DNA of 50,872 bases from Pectobacterium sp. CFBP8739 (GTDB lineage: Bacteria > Pseudomonadota > Gammaproteobacteria > Enterobacterales > Enterobacteriaceae): NCBI RefSeq assembly GCF_013449375.1, contig NZ_JACDRR010000019.1, positions 114,813-165,684 of the forward strand. The letters are read 5' to 3'. Made by a program: the position numbers and the translations under genes. Numbering within the stretch: the first letter of the stretch is position 1; every line of letters starts with the position of its first letter. A model generated the notes under the pieces. That model was given only the letters and a program-made list of their open reading frames with translations, was not told the DNA's origin and searched no databases. This document shows positions 50,400 to 50,872 of this stretch, in pieces.

Positions 50400-50872
50400 T
50401 TACCCACTCGTAACTATCGTACCAAATATGGTAGTTTGACAATTAGAACACATTGGGAATGCTTCGCCTGATATAGTTTTCACTGTATGAACCTCTAAAT
50501 TTTCTAACCTCGCTCCATCCAGCAAAGCCTGATTCACACCTTTGAATTCTGCACAATTTTGAACAGGCCATCTTTCTAAGCTAGGACTAGGCATTCTTTC
50601 TGCCAAATGAGGGTGAATAAAATTAGGAAGAGGTCGCCCACTGAATCCATAATAGACTTTACCTGTAGCCTTATCGACTACCGCCGATGTTGCTCTGGGT
50701 AACTTACTTCTTTGTGTATTTGATGTAGCACTATCACGAAGTTCCTGTGCTTTTCTTTGTGCTAACTCTTTGGAACACCCAGCCAACCCAAACGGATCGA
50801 CCCAACTGACAGGGTTATGCACATACCCGTAGTTACTCTCACCCCCCAACACCCCTATCGGGTCATAGGGAT
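50400..50872 (-). CDS. Rhs protein C-terminus with YwqJ-like deaminase toxin (partial)
   Basis: The gene enters from beyond the right edge; only the last 156 codons are present. The first residues [20 protein letters not shown] followed by [11 protein letters not shown] are the hyperconserved end of an Rhs core, where the toxin is cut free. The variable tip has [17 protein letters not shown] and [12 protein letters not shown], the C-A-E and C-x-x-C zinc motifs of the YwqJ-like deaminase family, so it probably deaminates nucleic acid bases. A glycine-ended stop abuts the SUKH immunity gene. Secretion would be by the type VI or another Rhs route. Confidence 0.9.
   Translation of the reverse strand, partial: PYDPIGVLGGESNYGYVHNPVSWVDPFGLAGCSKELAQRKAQELRDSATSNTQRSKLPRATSAVVDKATGKVYYGFSGRPLPNFIHPHLAERMPSPSLERWPVQNCAEFKGVNQALLDGARLENLEVHTVKTISGEAFPMCSNCQTTIFGTIVTSG

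Overview
The window looks like chromosome of a soft-rot enterobacterium, most likely Pectobacterium or a close relative. This is inference from gene order and protein similarity recalled from E. coli; I ran no search. The E. coli-type order exbD-exbB / metC-yghB-yqhC-yqhD-dkgA and ftsP-plsC-parC / parE-yqiA-cpdA-yqiB-nudF-tolC is kept, with accessory blocks set into it.

Layout. 1-2153: a type I-E CRISPR array (35 full repeats and one cut by the window edge, 35 spacers of 32 nt), read leftward from a leader at 2154-2237. 2238-8180: a complete minus-strand operon cas8e-cse2-cas7e-cas5e-cas6e-cas1-cas2. 8181-8785: a control region described below. 8786-9378: a hicAB toxin-antitoxin pair. 9439-12165: cas3. 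12202-13111: a membrane bactofilin and a small partner gene. 13435-20001: the sucrose regulon scrKYABR. 20115-21548: exbBD under a Fur-like site. 22258-25113: a TRAP transporter. 25360-31863: metC, yghB, yqhC, a nitroreductase gene, yqhD and dkgA. 31930-38376: a GntR regulator, ftsP, plsC, parC and a SUKH-like gene. 38652-42620: a Fur-linked TonB-dependent receptor and a divergent SDR/TetR pair. 42800-49093: parE, yqiA, cpdA, yqiB, nudF and tolC. 49197-50872: an XRE regulator, a SymE-like protein, a SUKH immunity gene and the tip of an Rhs toxin that runs off the window.

The main discovery candidate is at 8540-8740. Two degenerate CRISPR repeats (8659-8736, plus strand) flank a short pseudo-spacer. 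That pseudo-spacer matches a site 110 bp away (8577-8598) at 19 of 22 positions. The site is preceded by AAG, the standard type I-E PAM, and two of the three mismatches fall at guide positions 6 and 12, which are flipped out and unpaired in Cascade. The PAM overlaps the -35 box of a good minus-strand promoter (TTGTTA, 17 bp, TATATT) that points at the Cascade operon. This is the architecture of CreA/CreR-type guide RNAs, in which Cascade with a partly matching guide represses a toxin promoter (CreTA) or its own cas promoter. Here the promoter reads first through a 35-codon ORF and a structured RNA, then a 59-aa small ORF, then cas8e, so it could be a CRISPR-guarded toxin, a Cascade autorepression circuit, or both. 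A hicAB module between this element and cas3 may add a second, independent addiction layer.

How the genes work together: Cas1-Cas2 extend the array, Cas6e cuts its transcript, Cascade (Cas8e, Cse2, Cas7e, Cas5e, Cas6e) finds targets and Cas3 degrades them. ScrY, ScrA, ScrB and ScrK import and split sucrose under ScrR. ExbBD powers TonB receptors such as the one at 38652. The right end is an interbacterial-competition cassette.
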